Notes: generated from the sequence alone by a model not told the origin. A DNA stretch of 64,000 nt from Sporosarcina sp. FSL K6-1522 (GCF_038622445.1 NZ_CP152019.1:2144501-2208500), one strand, 5' to 3'. Shown: positions 42,515 to 50,970, counted from the stretch's first letter. Numbers and translations: made by a program.

Positions 42515-44329
42515 TTATTCGCCTGCTTCGATTTCCTCAGTCAGTACTACAAGTTGATCAATCAACTCGCCGATATAGGCGATGGTATCGCGTAGCGGTT
42601 GGTCGGTTGTAATGTCGACACCTGCCATTTTGGCGAGGTCGGCGGGTGATTTTGTACCGCCTGTTTGTAAGACTTCAAGCCAGTCATCGACAGCTGATTG
42701 TCCTTCTGCTAGGATGCGTTTGGATACTTGTGTGGAAATCGTCAGTCCCGCACTGTATGTGTATGGATACAGGCCCATGTAATAGTGTGGCTGGCGCATC
42801 CATGTTAGTTCAGCACCCTCTGAAATATCAACGTCTTCTCCCCAGAATTCTTCCAGTACGCTACGTTTCAAGTCATTCAAGATAGTCGCATTGACGCTTC
42901 CGCCAGCATCGATACGCTCATAGACTTTGCGCTGATAAGCAGCTTCTAGTAAATGCGTGACGAAGTTGTGGTAGTAGGTACGTGCAACGATGGACGAAAT
43001 GACCCAACGTTTGAATTTCGGATCATCTGAGTTTTTCAGCAAGTGATTGGCGACGAGCATTTCATTCATCGTTGACGGTGCTTCGATGAAGTAAAGGGAC
43101 GGTCGCGCATTGAAGATATTTTGCTCACGGTTGGCATTGTAGAAATGACCTGCATGTCCTAGCTCATGTGCAAGGACGAAAACATCTTCCATGCTACCTG
43201 TCCATGAAATAAGGATATAGGGATGATTGCCATAAGGGCTTGAACAGAAGGCACCTGTTGATTTCCCTTTGTTTTGCGCGAAGTCAATCCATCGTTCTTC
43301 ATAAGAGCGGTTGACCATGTTTAAATAATCGTCACCCATAATCGCCAGTGCATTGTCGATATACTGCTTGGATTCTTCGATTGTAATGGTAGGCTCATAT
43401 GTTGGATCAAGCGGAATTTTCAAGTCAGCAAAGGTCATTTTATCGAGCCCATGGATTTTTTGAAGCAGCTTGGCATACTTGCGCATATGTGGTGCTAGTT
43501 CTTTGGTGATCAAATCGATTTGGCGGTCATACATGGATTTATCGACTTCTTGGTTGAACAATAAGTAGTCGAAAATCGTATCGTAGCCACGTACATCAGC
43601 GGTTGTTTTTTCAATTTGCAAGTGCATATCATACGTTTTTGCCGTTGTATGCTGATAATCTTTTAATGTTGCAGAGAAAGCTTTAAATGCGGCGCGACGT
43701 TTAGTCGTATCCGCTTCTGACTCCCAATCGCCTTCGAAGGAAACATAGCTGAGTGGATACGATTGGCCATCTGCTTCAAAATCATCGAATGCCATATCGA
43801 CCATTTTGGTTGTGTTGTATAAACCGTAAGGCCCGTTGAATGTTGAAGAAAATGCCGCTAGCGTTTTCTCGACTTCAGGATGTAATTGATGCTTTTTTTG
43901 ACGAATTAATTTCTCTAAGTAATTTTTAAAGTCAGCGCATTGTTGCATCGCTTCTTTTAACGTTTCAACTGGTAACTCGGCAAGTTCGCTGTCGACGAAG
44001 GACAGTTTGCTATTGATTTTGGCGGCGGTTGAGCCGTATTTGCTAGCACGCATTTGTGCTGCGTCATCCGTTTGGTCTGTACTAGAAGATAAGCTTGTAT
44101 AGGTACCGATGGGAACGATTTGCTCGTAGATGGCTTCATAGCCTTTTAATGCATCAGTGACCGAGGTAGCATCGGTTATTTTTCCGTTGAATTTTTCTGC
44201 AAATGCATCAACGGACGCCTCAAGTGCAACAATTGCTGCATGATAGTCTTCCTCTGTTGCAAAAAGATCTTGTAAATTCCACGTTTCTTCTACTTTTACA
44301 TCTGACCGTTTTGGTAAACTTTTGACCAA
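42515..44329 (-). CDS. pepF: Oligoendopeptidase F (M3 zinc metallopeptidase)
   Basis: A cytoplasmic zinc peptidase of 604 residues, the standard PepF length, which degrades peptides of about 7 to 17 residues. The HExxH zinc motif is HELGH at 388-392, and the third ligand glutamate is expected in FIEAPSTMNEML. The N-terminal helical domain starts with KRSDVKVEETWNLQDLF, as in known PepF. Monocistronic, with the terminator downstream. Confidence 0.93.
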   Translation of the reverse strand: MVKSLPKRSDVKVEETWNLQDLFATEEDYHAAIVALEASVDAFAEKFNGKITDATSVTDALKGYEAIYEQIVPIGTYTSLSSSTDQTDDAAQMRASKYGSTAAKINSKLSFVDSELAELPVETLKEAMQQCADFKNYLEKLIRQKKHQLHPEVEKTLAAFSSTFNGPYGLYNTTKMVDMAFDDFEADGQSYPLSYVSFEGDWESEADTTKRRAAFKAFSATLKDYQHTTAKTYDMHLQIEKTTADVRGYDTIFDYLLFNQEVDKSMYDRQIDLITKELAPHMRKYAKLLQKIHGLDKMTFADLKIPLDPTYEPTITIEESKQYIDNALAIMGDDYLNMVNRSYEERWIDFAQNKGKSTGAFCSSPYGNHPYILISWTGSMEDVFVLAHELGHAGHFYNANREQNIFNARPSLYFIEAPSTMNEMLVANHLLKNSDDPKFKRWVISSIVARTYYHNFVTHLLEAAYQRKVYERIDAGGSVNATILNDLKRSVLEEFWGEDVDISEGAELTWMRQPHYYMGLYPYTYSAGLTISTQVSKRILAEGQSAVDDWLEVLQTGGTKSPADLAKMAGVDITTDQPLRDTIAYIGELIDQLVVLTEEIEAGE

Positions 44330-44423
44330 TGCAATCGCTCCTTTATATTACGGGTATCGAACTAAATACTAGTATATAGTAGACTAGGAGAAAAGTAAAA
44401 AGACGAATGGGAATAGTTAGTCA

Positions 44424-44717
44424 TTATTTAGGCAGTCGTTCTATTGCATCTGCTACGACAAAAGCTAGGTCTTCATTGCCGAAAAGTTGTAGCACATCGA
44501 GCATCGTTTCGTGGTCAATATGAATAGGCTCTTCGTCGTCATCTTCTATAATCAACTGCATGGCCGCATTTACCGGTTGTTCGGGGTAGGCGCGCTTGTA
44601 CAATTCGTGCGGATCAAGCTGATGATTGGCACACCATTGTACAAATAACCGAATCATCAGCTGTTCATCCTCTTGATATTTTTGAATGACTTGTTCGTCG
44701 ATTGTTTTAAAATCCAT
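44424..44717 (-). CDS. Small acidic protein, function unknown
   Basis: A 97-residue soluble protein, rich in Glu and Asp. A central acidic strand (LIIEDDDEEPIHID) lies between two helical parts (EDEQLMIRLFVQWCANH, ETMLDVLQLFGNEDLAFVVADAIE). A good AGGAGTG ribosome binding site precedes the ATG. It looks like a conserved small Bacillales protein, but I cannot name its family. Confidence 0.7.
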   Translation of the reverse strand: MDFKTIDEQVIQKYQEDEQLMIRLFVQWCANHQLDPHELYKRAYPEQPVNAAMQLIIEDDDEEPIHIDHETMLDVLQLFGNEDLAFVVADAIERLPK

Positions 44718-44816
44718 TACTGTTCACTCCTTTATCTTTAGTATATAGGAGTTGAAACTGAATGGTAAATAGAACGTAAATGTAGTAAGTACGTATGTTG
44801 GGAAGGGGAGGTTGGC

Positions 44817-45176
44817 GTGAAGGGACTTCTGATAGTTAGTATCATTCTTATTCCTCTGTTGTTTGTTGGTGAGCGTTTATTAAGAAAAAAGATTACGATT
44901 ACTTCGGAAAACAACAAAAGTAAACGCGTAAAGGTTGTTGAAGGGAGTGTTATTTTTCTCTTACTTGTTGGTTTAATAATCGGAATGGGACTGGAATCCG
45001 AGTCATTGAAGATGTTCTACTGGTACATCTCTTTCTATTACGCATCCTCGTTGTTTAGAGTATTTATGGAATGGCAATTTAATAGAGCTGCAAATCGGTG
45101 GTTCTCGGAATTGTATTCGATTTTTGTATTGACACTTATGTTTCTAACGGTCTATTGGTCTGGTATTTTACCTTGA
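44817..45176 (+). CDS. Small membrane protein, DUF4181-like
   Basis: A 119-residue protein with about four hydrophobic helices (3-19, 43-60, 65-84, 98-117) and the loop FRVFMEWQFNRAANRW, which resembles DUF4181. GTG start with GGGGAGG upstream. It converges with the next gene with 1 bp between the stops. Confidence 0.62.
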   Translation: MKGLLIVSIILIPLLFVGERLLRKKITITSENNKSKRVKVVEGSVIFLLLVGLIIGMGLESESLKMFYWYISFYYASSLFRVFMEWQFNRAANRWFSELYSIFVLTLMFLTVYWSGILP

Positions 45177-45177
45177 T

Positions 45178-45621
45178 TTAAATACGATTGTGCATGAAAA
45201 ATTGTACAAGCCAGTCAACATCTAATGGGCCGTCAACGATTTCGTAGTACAGCGAAGCGTTTTGGATAATGAGGTTTTCATTGACCAAAATGGTGATGCT
45301 GTTATTATTTGCATCCTGCAACTGAATGCTGAAGTGTTCAATGTTATCATTTACTACAATCTCTTCAGGCTTTAATTTCCGAACGTGGTAATCTTGAAGA
45401 AAAGTTAGCAAGTTGTCGATTTCCGCTGCATTATCAATAGTCCATACTTCTTCATCCGAACCAAAGGTAGATGGCTGGGTGAAAATCATGGAGATGAAGG
45501 GCGGCTGTGTGGCATCGAGTAGCGCTATAAAGTTCTTCTCATCATAGTCATTGGCTGATTGCATCAGCGCATAGGCACCGCCAATCATAATCGCAATGAG
45601 TAGGAGTGCTCTTGTTTTCAT
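45178..45621 (-). CDS. Exported or membrane-anchored protein of unknown function
   Basis: A 147-residue product with a short N-terminal hydrophobic helix (ALLLIAIMIGGAYALM, residues 4-19) and a soluble beta-rich remainder with IDNLLTFLQDYHVRKLKPEE and FSIQLQDANNNSITILVNE. An AGGAGGAAT ribosome binding site precedes the ATG. No family recognised. Confidence 0.65.
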   Translation of the reverse strand: MKTRALLLIAIMIGGAYALMQSANDYDEKNFIALLDATQPPFISMIFTQPSTFGSDEEVWTIDNAAEIDNLLTFLQDYHVRKLKPEEIVVNDNIEHFSIQLQDANNNSITILVNENLIIQNASLYYEIVDGPLDVDWLVQFFMHNRI

Positions 45622-45743
45622 ATTCTATTCCTCCTGCAAGTCGTTTCTGTAGTATACGCAGGTGATGCTTGTTCGTAGCGTGATAGTAACTTTAAATCGT
45701 ATGCTTGATTGCTTGAAAAAATTTAGGTTAGGAGGACGACTGC

Positions 45744-46472
45744 TTGTTTTTGAAAAAAGTCACACTTTTATATGAAGAAGATGTATCGAAAGAGACGTAT
45801 CCTTTTTCGATTCCAGCCATTCAGTCCATGACGGAACTGGATTTAACGTCAAAGGTTACCTTTTTTGTTGGGGAAAATGGCTCGGGTAAGTCCACGCTAC
45901 TTGAGGGGATTGCAGATTTATGTGGATTTAATCCAGCTGGTGGAGGCAGGAATAATACATATGATGTAGATGCGTCAGAAAGTGCGTTGAGTGATTATCT
46001 TCGTTTGTCGTGGATGCCGAAAGTGACAAATGGTTTCTTTTTGCGAGCGGAGTCATTTTATCAATTTGCTTCACATGTTGATGACATGGCGCAGCAAAGA
46101 GGTGGGTCTTATCAAGCTTACGGCGGAAAATCCTTGCATCATCAGTCACATGGAGAGTCGTTTCTGTCTTTGTTTCTGAATCGCTTTCAAGGCAGGGCGA
46201 TTTATTTACTCGATGAGCCGGAAGCCGCCTTATCACCTCAAAGACAATTGACGTTTTTGCGTGTTATGCATGATCTTGTGCAGGAGGAAGATTGTCAGTT
46301 CATCATAGCCACGCATTCACCGATTATTTTAGGCTATCCAGATGCGACAATTTTGAGTTTTGATGATGGAGAAATTAAAGAAACACGATATGAAATGACG
46401 GAGCACTATCAAATCACGAAGTATTATTTAGATCATCGGGAGAAATTTTTGAAGGATATTTTGGGAGATTAA
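45744..46472 (+). CDS. AAA-family/ABC-type ATPase without membrane partner
   Basis: A 242-residue ATPase with Walker A FFVGENGSGKST, a central signature-like HGESFLSLFLNRF, Walker B IYLLDEPEAALSPQRQL and a switch histidine in IATHSPIILGYP. It matches the stand-alone ABC-ATPase group (AAA_21/AAA_23-like) seen next to nucleases or repair functions, not a transporter. TTG start 8 nt after AGGAGG; TTG 45750 is an alternative. It is close to the hotdog gene that follows but shares no clear function with it. Confidence 0.78.
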   Translation: MFLKKVTLLYEEDVSKETYPFSIPAIQSMTELDLTSKVTFFVGENGSGKSTLLEGIADLCGFNPAGGGRNNTYDVDASESALSDYLRLSWMPKVTNGFFLRAESFYQFASHVDDMAQQRGGSYQAYGGKSLHHQSHGESFLSLFLNRFQGRAIYLLDEPEAALSPQRQLTFLRVMHDLVQEEDCQFIIATHSPIILGYPDATILSFDDGEIKETRYEMTEHYQITKYYLDHREKFLKDILGD

Positions 46473-46517
46473 TGGTTGTCGGAATGTTATAATGATTGTG
46501 GAATGGGGGATGATGAG

Positions 46518-47000
46518 ATGACAACAGAAGTAGTGTATGCAATTCAAGATGACTATCCAGCTGATTTTGCATGGTGTTTCGGGTGTGGGCGCTTAAACGA
46601 AGACGGCTATCATTTTCGGACAAGTTGGAACGGCGAAGAGACGGTAACGTATTATGAGCCGTCGGACAAGCATATTGCGATTCCAGGGTTTGTCTATGGT
46701 GGATTGATTGCCTCGCTTGTCGATTGTCATGGGACGGGATCATGCGCACTGGCACTTCATCGGAAAAATGGGCATGAACCGGGGAGTGAAGAAGAACCGC
46801 CGCGTTTTGTGACGGCCTCTTTGAATGTGAATTATGTAAAACCCACGCCACATGGGGCTTTGTTGAAGGCGGTTGGGAAAGTGGAAGAAATTCATCCGAA
46901 GAAATGGAAAGTATCTGTAGAAGTATTTGCAGACGACACGCTATGCGCAACAGGGGAAGTCGTTGGCGTTGTTATGCCTGCCACATTTGCGAGTAAATAA
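46518..47000 (+). CDS. Hotdog-fold thioesterase (PaaI-like)
   Basis: A 160-residue hotdog protein expected to hydrolyse an acyl-CoA or similar thioester. Typical parts are WCFGCGRLNEDGYHFR, the active-site helix FVYGGLIASLVDCHGTGS and ASLNVNYVKPTPHGALL. ATG 46518 has GGGGGATGATGAG upstream; the longer frame would overlap the ATPase gene by its spacer and lacks support. The substrate is unknown. Confidence 0.8.
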   Translation: MTTEVVYAIQDDYPADFAWCFGCGRLNEDGYHFRTSWNGEETVTYYEPSDKHIAIPGFVYGGLIASLVDCHGTGSCALALHRKNGHEPGSEEEPPRFVTASLNVNYVKPTPHGALLKAVGKVEEIHPKKWKVSVEVFADDTLCATGEVVGVVMPATFASK

Positions 47001-47015
47001 TAGTCGTGTATAAAC

Positions 47016-47046
47016 AAGTCGATTGCCATGTGCAGTCGGCTTTTTT
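47016..47046 (+). terminator. Terminator after the thioesterase gene
   Basis: AAGTCGATTGC pairs (with two G-U pairs) with GCAGTCGGCTT and is followed by a T run. Confidence 0.75.
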
Positions 47047-47132
47047 GTCATGAAAAAATGAATATCATCTGAATAATTGGGTAGACTGGTTGGGATTCCT
47101 GCGGAGCACATGTAACAAGGAGGGAAAATGTG

Positions 47133-47237
47133 ATGAAAATAATAGTTGAAATATTCGTAGCAATATTCATGATTGTCATGGGTGGAAAACGTGAGAGTGA
47201 TTTGATTCATTTATTAGTGGAGGAACGAATCAGATAA
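47133..47237 (+). CDS. Possible 34-residue small membrane peptide
   Basis: A short frame encoding MKIIVEIFVAIFMIVMGGKR and a further 14 charged residues. AAGGAGG lies 10 nt before the ATG, stronger than in most genes here. The first 18 residues are hydrophobic, so a small membrane peptide is possible. No second copy or homologue is known to me. Confidence 0.4.
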   Translation: MKIIVEIFVAIFMIVMGGKRESDLIHLLVEERIR

Positions 47238-47283
47238 CAATTGGTACATATAGGTGACCCATAGATAAGAAGCTGAATATGAG

Positions 47284-47335
47284 TTGACATGAAACCATTT
47301 GGTTGCGTATAATTCGATATGCAACCAAATGGTTT
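47284..47335. promoter_or_regulatory. Promoter with a perfect 15-bp inverted repeat (SRPBCC/ArsR operon)
   Basis: TTGACA (47284-47289) and TATAAT (47308-47313) with an 18-bp spacer. AAACCATTTGGTTGC (47292-47306) and its exact reverse complement (47321-47335) flank the -10 box. Each arm is itself a near-palindrome (AACCAWWTGGTT). This suits repression by the ArsR-type protein encoded downstream. Confidence 0.7.
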
Positions 47336-47363
47336 TGTGTTTGATTATTAAGGAGGAAATAAT

Positions 47364-47783
47364 ATGTCCATTCAAGAAAATGTTGCTGAGGTACGAAAAA
47401 CGATTATGATCGATGCACCAATCGAAAAAGTTTGGGGATTTGTCGCGACGGCTGAAGGCATTGGGGCTTGGTTTATGCCGAATGATATGCAACCGATTGA
47501 AGGAAAGGAATTTATCTTACAGGCAGGGCCGTGGGGCAATTCAGCGTGTAAAGTGGTGGAAGTGAATTCACCAAACCGCTTATCTTTTGAGTGGGGAGCG
47601 GAATGGCTCATCACATTTGAGTTGGCAGAACAAGATGGCCAAACTGAATTGACCTTGATTCATGCTGGGTGGGATGAGGACAAGCAGACGGAATTTGGCG
47701 AGCCACATGCAGAAGTACGTTCACGTATGTCGAGCGGATGGGATGGACTTGTGGCAAAACTGAAAACGGTTGTTGAGGCCTAA
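47364..47783 (+). CDS. SRPBCC/AHSA1-domain protein
   Basis: A 139-residue START-like fold protein: EVRKTIMIDAPIEKVWGFV at the start (IDAPIEKVWGFVAT), GIGAWFMP, LSFEWGAEW, and the C-terminal helix SRMSSGWDGLVAKLK. Such proteins bind a hydrophobic small molecule in a cavity. AAGGAGG precedes the ATG. Its stop is immediately followed by the start of the ArsR gene, so the two are translated together; the pair may sense and bind the same compound. Confidence 0.83.
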   Translation: MSIQENVAEVRKTIMIDAPIEKVWGFVATAEGIGAWFMPNDMQPIEGKEFILQAGPWGNSACKVVEVNSPNRLSFEWGAEWLITFELAEQDGQTELTLIHAGWDEDKQTEFGEPHAEVRSRMSSGWDGLVAKLKTVVEA

Positions 47784-48143
47784 ATGGCTGATGAGTCCCA
47801 AAAGTACGATGTTTTTCAAGCAATCGCTGATCCGACGCGGCGTAAATTGCTTGAATTGCTTGCAGACAAAAAATTATCGATTACGATCATTAGCAGCCAC
47901 TTCACAATGAGCAGAACGGCAGTAACCAAGCATCTTCACGTGTTAGAATCGGCGGGGCTTGTCACGTCACAAAAAGTCGGGCGTGAAAAGCTATTTTGTT
48001 TAGAAGCACAGCCGTTGCAAACATTGCAGTCATGGCTTGAATTCTTTGATCAATTTTGGGATGACAAATTGTCTGTCCTTAAAAAAGTTATTGAAAATGA
48101 AAAAGCTGAATTTGTTGCGGTTATCAAAAACAAGCATGATTAA
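47784..48143 (+). CDS. ArsR-type winged-helix regulator
   Basis: A 119-residue regulator with the ArsR/SmtB pattern: VFQAIADPTRRKLLELLAD at the start, then recognition helix MSRTAVTKHLHVLESAGLV and a wing KVGREKLFCLEAQPL. No metal-binding CVC motif is present, so it senses something other than a metal. ATG directly follows the stop of the SRPBCC gene (no gap). It probably represses its own operon through the inverted repeat at 47292-47335. Confidence 0.85.
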   Translation: MADESQKYDVFQAIADPTRRKLLELLADKKLSITIISSHFTMSRTAVTKHLHVLESAGLVTSQKVGREKLFCLEAQPLQTLQSWLEFFDQFWDDKLSVLKKVIENEKAEFVAVIKNKHD

Positions 48144-48166
48144 TGTTTTTATCATGCTTGTTTTTT
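48126..48166 (+). terminator. Terminator of the SRPBCC/ArsR operon
   Basis: AAAACAAGCATGAT pairs with ATCATGCTTGTTTT and is followed by TT. It overlaps the last codons of the regulator. Confidence 0.85.
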
Positions 48167-48210
48167 AGTGCGAAATATCAATTAGATACTTTCATTTTCT
48201 ACAATCGATA

Positions 48211-48440
48211 ATCAATTACGCCTCGGTGTAATTGCGTCCAGATTTTTTCGAGCTTGCTCGAAAAGCTCCTTTAAAAAATCTGTGACATCCGCCGGAGGCT
48301 TTATCTTCGTTTAGCAGGTGTTTGAACACCCACTGAACAGGAAACAAAAACGCATTCATCTCGCCACCTATCGAGGTGGGAGTTTTCTGTAGCTGACGCT
48401 TCGCTTTCAGTACAAAATAATTTGCTGAATGAAGATAAAA
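48211..48440 (-). repeat. Repeat family R, copy D (short form, inverted)
   Basis: This is the reverse complement of the family: TCAATTACGCCTCGG at the left, GAATGAAGATAAAA at the right, 230 bp. It contains CGAGCTTGCTCG and CCACCTATCGAGGTGG hairpins. It faces copy E across the two small membrane-protein genes. Confidence 0.85.
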
Positions 48441-48535
48441 GTATGCCCAATTATTTTGGAAACACTCTTTCGGAAGGGAGAAAGAGCGAGTAAAATAGAC
48501 ATTGCAGACTATTTAGTGAATGGGGAGTGATTGGA

Positions 48536-48775
48536 TTGTTTGAAGGGATTATTATCGTGGCGATTGTTATGAGTATACCGATTACAGCAATTATCACAGA
48601 TCATAAGCGAAGAATCGTGAAAATTAAAGCTGAAATGATTCGTGAAGAAATCGAATTGGAAAAATTAAAACAGCAAAATTTTATTATCGAAACAGAAAAG
48701 ATGAAACTCGAATTGGAAAAAATGAAATTGGATTATACAACTGGGCAGAATCATGTTTTAGAATTAAAAAAGTGA
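48536..48775 (+). CDS. Small membrane-anchored coiled-coil protein
   Basis: About 79 residues: one N-terminal hydrophobic helix (EGIIIVAIVMSIPITAII), then a basic and acidic helix with coiled-coil character (IREEIELEKLKQQN, IETEKMKLELEKMKLD). TTG 48536 has GGGGAG 9 nt upstream; a GTG at 48527 overlaps the ribosome binding site. The layout resembles small envelope-stress (PspB-like) proteins, but I see no direct family match. Confidence 0.6.
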   Translation: MFEGIIIVAIVMSIPITAIITDHKRRIVKIKAEMIREEIELEKLKQQNFIIETEKMKLELEKMKLDYTTGQNHVLELKK

Positions 48776-48834
48776 AACTTCCTTTTCTCTCATCCGTATA
48801 ATAAGGTATTAGAAAGATTAGGGAGGTTTGTTAT

Positions 48835-49161
48835 ATGGAAAGTAAAAATTATTCTATGGAGAATACAGGATTGAAAGTGTTGGTGCATGCGAGTGCTTTC
48901 TTCATGCCATTCTTAGTCCCGTTTATCATATATCTTGTGATTAATGATCGAGAAGTGAAACGGGTAGCGATACAGGCGGTATTATTCCAACTTGTTATGG
49001 GAGTACTCATCACAGTTTCGGCCGTGTTAAGTTTCATTCTAATTGGTATTCCATTCCTCATTGTGTTTATTTTAATGACGATTATTATTCCAATCATGGG
49101 CATAATCAAGTCTTTGAGTGGCGAAACGTATAATTATCCGATTGTAGGTAGATGGTTTTAA
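48835..49161 (+). CDS. DUF4870 (Tic20-like) membrane protein
   Basis: A 108-residue protein with three hydrophobic helices (15-36, 50-70, 72-92) and the DUF4870 pattern: an N-terminal TGLKVLVHASAFF-like segment, then VPFIIYLVIND, KRVAIQAVLFQL and a final GETYNYPIVGRWF. GGGAGG lies before the ATG. Function unknown. It stands between inverted repeat copies D and E. Confidence 0.75.
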   Translation: MESKNYSMENTGLKVLVHASAFFMPFLVPFIIYLVINDREVKRVAIQAVLFQLVMGVLITVSAVLSFILIGIPFLIVFILMTIIIPIMGIIKSLSGETYNYPIVGRWF

Positions 49162-49176
49162 GTAAACAATAAAATA

Positions 49177-49221
49177 AAGACGCATCCTGTACTGTGGTTT
49201 ATACGGGATGTGTCTTTTTTA
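49177..49221 (+). terminator. Terminator after the DUF4870 gene
   Basis: AGACGCATCCTGTA pairs with TATACGGGATGTGTCT and is followed by TTTTT. Repeat copy E starts in the T run. Confidence 0.8.
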
Positions 49222-49572
49222 TCTTCATTCAGCAAATTATTTTGTACTGAAAGCGAAGCGTCAGCTACAGAAAACTCCCACCTCGATAGGTGGCGAGATG
49301 AATGCGTTTTTGTTTCCTGTTCAGTGGGTGTTCAAACACCTGCTAAACGAAGATAAAGCCTCCGGCGGATGTCATAGATTTTTTAGAGGAGCTTGGGAAG
49401 GTAACCTAAGTTCGCCGCGTCCTGAAGGGAGGTGCCTTAATTTCTGCAAGAACACAGAAACAAGGCCAATCGAACCCTTTGGAGTTCGATTGGCAACGCC
49501 CCCATGACCTACTTCCTGTAGGTCCCGAGCTCGAAAAGAATCTAGACGTAATTACGCCGAGGCGTAATTGAT
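49219..49572 (+). repeat. Repeat family R, copy E (long form)
   Basis: 354 bp, from TTATCTTCATTCAGC to GGCGTAATTGATT. The inner part holds TTTCTGC/CAGAAA, CCAATCGAAC/GTTCGATTGG and GACCTAC/GTAGGTC hairpins in series. An apparent 99-codon frame across it is not conserved in other copies. Confidence 0.85.
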
Positions 49573-49635
49573 TTATTCATGTTAGGGTTCGAAATTGTAT
49601 AGGATGAAGTAGGTGAAAAAAGAAGGGAGAGAGAT

Positions 49636-50865
49636 ATGAAAATCAAGTTCAATCTTGTGACCCAAATTTTTATCGCATTTGTCTTGGCAATCATTTTAGG
49701 TAGTATTTTCGGTAATTCGATTGATTTCCTGAAACCGTTTGGGGATTTGTTTTTACGGCTCATTAAATTCATCATTGCGCCGCTGATTTTATCGACATTG
49801 GTCGTTGGGGTTGCGGGGACATCTGATCCGAAACAGCTCGGTAGAATTGGGGTGAAAACGGTTGCCTACTATTTAGCGACAACGGCAGTAGCAATCGTTA
49901 TTGGTCTTGCGGTTGCATTTTTAATCTCCCCAGGTAAGGGCGTTACGCTATCGACAGAAGGTTTGAGTATACCTGAAGCGGCTGCGCAAGAACCGCAAAG
50001 TGCCATTACGACGATGTTGAATATTATTCCTGAAAATCCGTTCACGGCATTAGCAACAGGAAATGTATTGCAAATCATTTTTTTCGCCTTGTTCATCGGG
50101 ATAGCTATTACGTTAGTTGGGGAGAAAGCACAACCCGTCTATCGATTTTTTGAAGGGTTTGCAGAGGTCATGTACAAAGTTACGGGGATTGTTATGAAAG
50201 TGGCACCCATTGGTGTTTTGGGTCTACTCGCGCCAGTTGTCGGGCAGTATGGACTTTCTGTGTTATTGCCGCTTGTCAAAGTGATTATCGCTGTGTACGT
50301 TGCGTGTATTCTTCACGCTGCGATTGTATATTCAGCTGCTGTGAAGACGTGGGGGAAAATGAGTCCCGTAAAGTTTTTTAAAGGTATTTCGCCAGCAGCC
50401 CTTGTCGCATTTAGTACCGCGAGTAGTTCAGGCACATTGCCTGTCACCATTAAAAATACGAATGAAAACCTCGGTGTGCCGAATAAGATTTCAAGTTTTG
50501 TCCTGCCGTTAGGGGCAACGGTTAACATGGATGGAACGGCGATTTATCAAGGGGTAGCGGTGATTTTCATTGCCCAGTTTTATAATTTGAATTTGTCATT
50601 TACACAATTGCTTACGGTTGTTTTAATCACCATTTTGGCGTCAATTGGTACAGCAGGAGTTCCTGGGGCGGGCATGATTATGCTAGCAATGGTGTTAACC
50701 TCCGTCAATATGCCGCTCGAAGGAATTGCGTTGATTGCCGGAATCGACCGAGTTTTGGATATGATGCGCACAAGCGTGAATGTTGTCGGAGATGCATCTG
50801 CTGCAGTTGTTGTTGCGGGTACTGAGAAAGATCGAATTGAGATTGAAGTCGTTCCGACAGATTAA
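49636..50865 (+). CDS. Dicarboxylate/amino acid:cation symporter (DAACS, GltP/GltT-like)
   Basis: A 409-residue secondary transporter for glutamate, aspartate or C4-dicarboxylates driven by Na+ or H+. The first re-entrant loop reads FSTASSSGTLPVT, the conserved helix 7 motif is NMDGTAIYQG, the second re-entrant loop contains ASIGTAGVPGAGM, and the substrate-binding helix 8 reads IDRVLDMMRTSVNVVGDA. The arginine in the last helix (DMMRTSVNV) is present, consistent with acidic amino acids. Monocistronic. Confidence 0.9.
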   Translation: MKIKFNLVTQIFIAFVLAIILGSIFGNSIDFLKPFGDLFLRLIKFIIAPLILSTLVVGVAGTSDPKQLGRIGVKTVAYYLATTAVAIVIGLAVAFLISPGKGVTLSTEGLSIPEAAAQEPQSAITTMLNIIPENPFTALATGNVLQIIFFALFIGIAITLVGEKAQPVYRFFEGFAEVMYKVTGIVMKVAPIGVLGLLAPVVGQYGLSVLLPLVKVIIAVYVACILHAAIVYSAAVKTWGKMSPVKFFKGISPAALVAFSTASSSGTLPVTIKNTNENLGVPNKISSFVLPLGATVNMDGTAIYQGVAVIFIAQFYNLNLSFTQLLTVVLITILASIGTAGVPGAGMIMLAMVLTSVNMPLEGIALIAGIDRVLDMMRTSVNVVGDASAAVVVAGTEKDRIEIEVVPTD

Positions 50866-50873
50866 TGTAAATG

Positions 50874-50915
50874 AAAAACGGCTTACGCAAATGGGAAAGC
50901 GTAAGCCGTTTTTTG
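50874..50915 (+). terminator. Terminator after the symporter gene
   Basis: AAAACGGCTTACGC pairs perfectly with GCGTAAGCCGTTTT and is followed by TT. Confidence 0.9.
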
Positions 50916-50970
50916 TGTCAAATCGTTGTATACTAGTGGTGTACAGTACATAGAGAAAGGAGGAACAATT

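Noticed and set aside
49208-49507. 99-codon frame across repeat copy E (and similar frames in copies A to D)
   Set aside because: Frames differ between copies and follow repeat structure rather than codon use.
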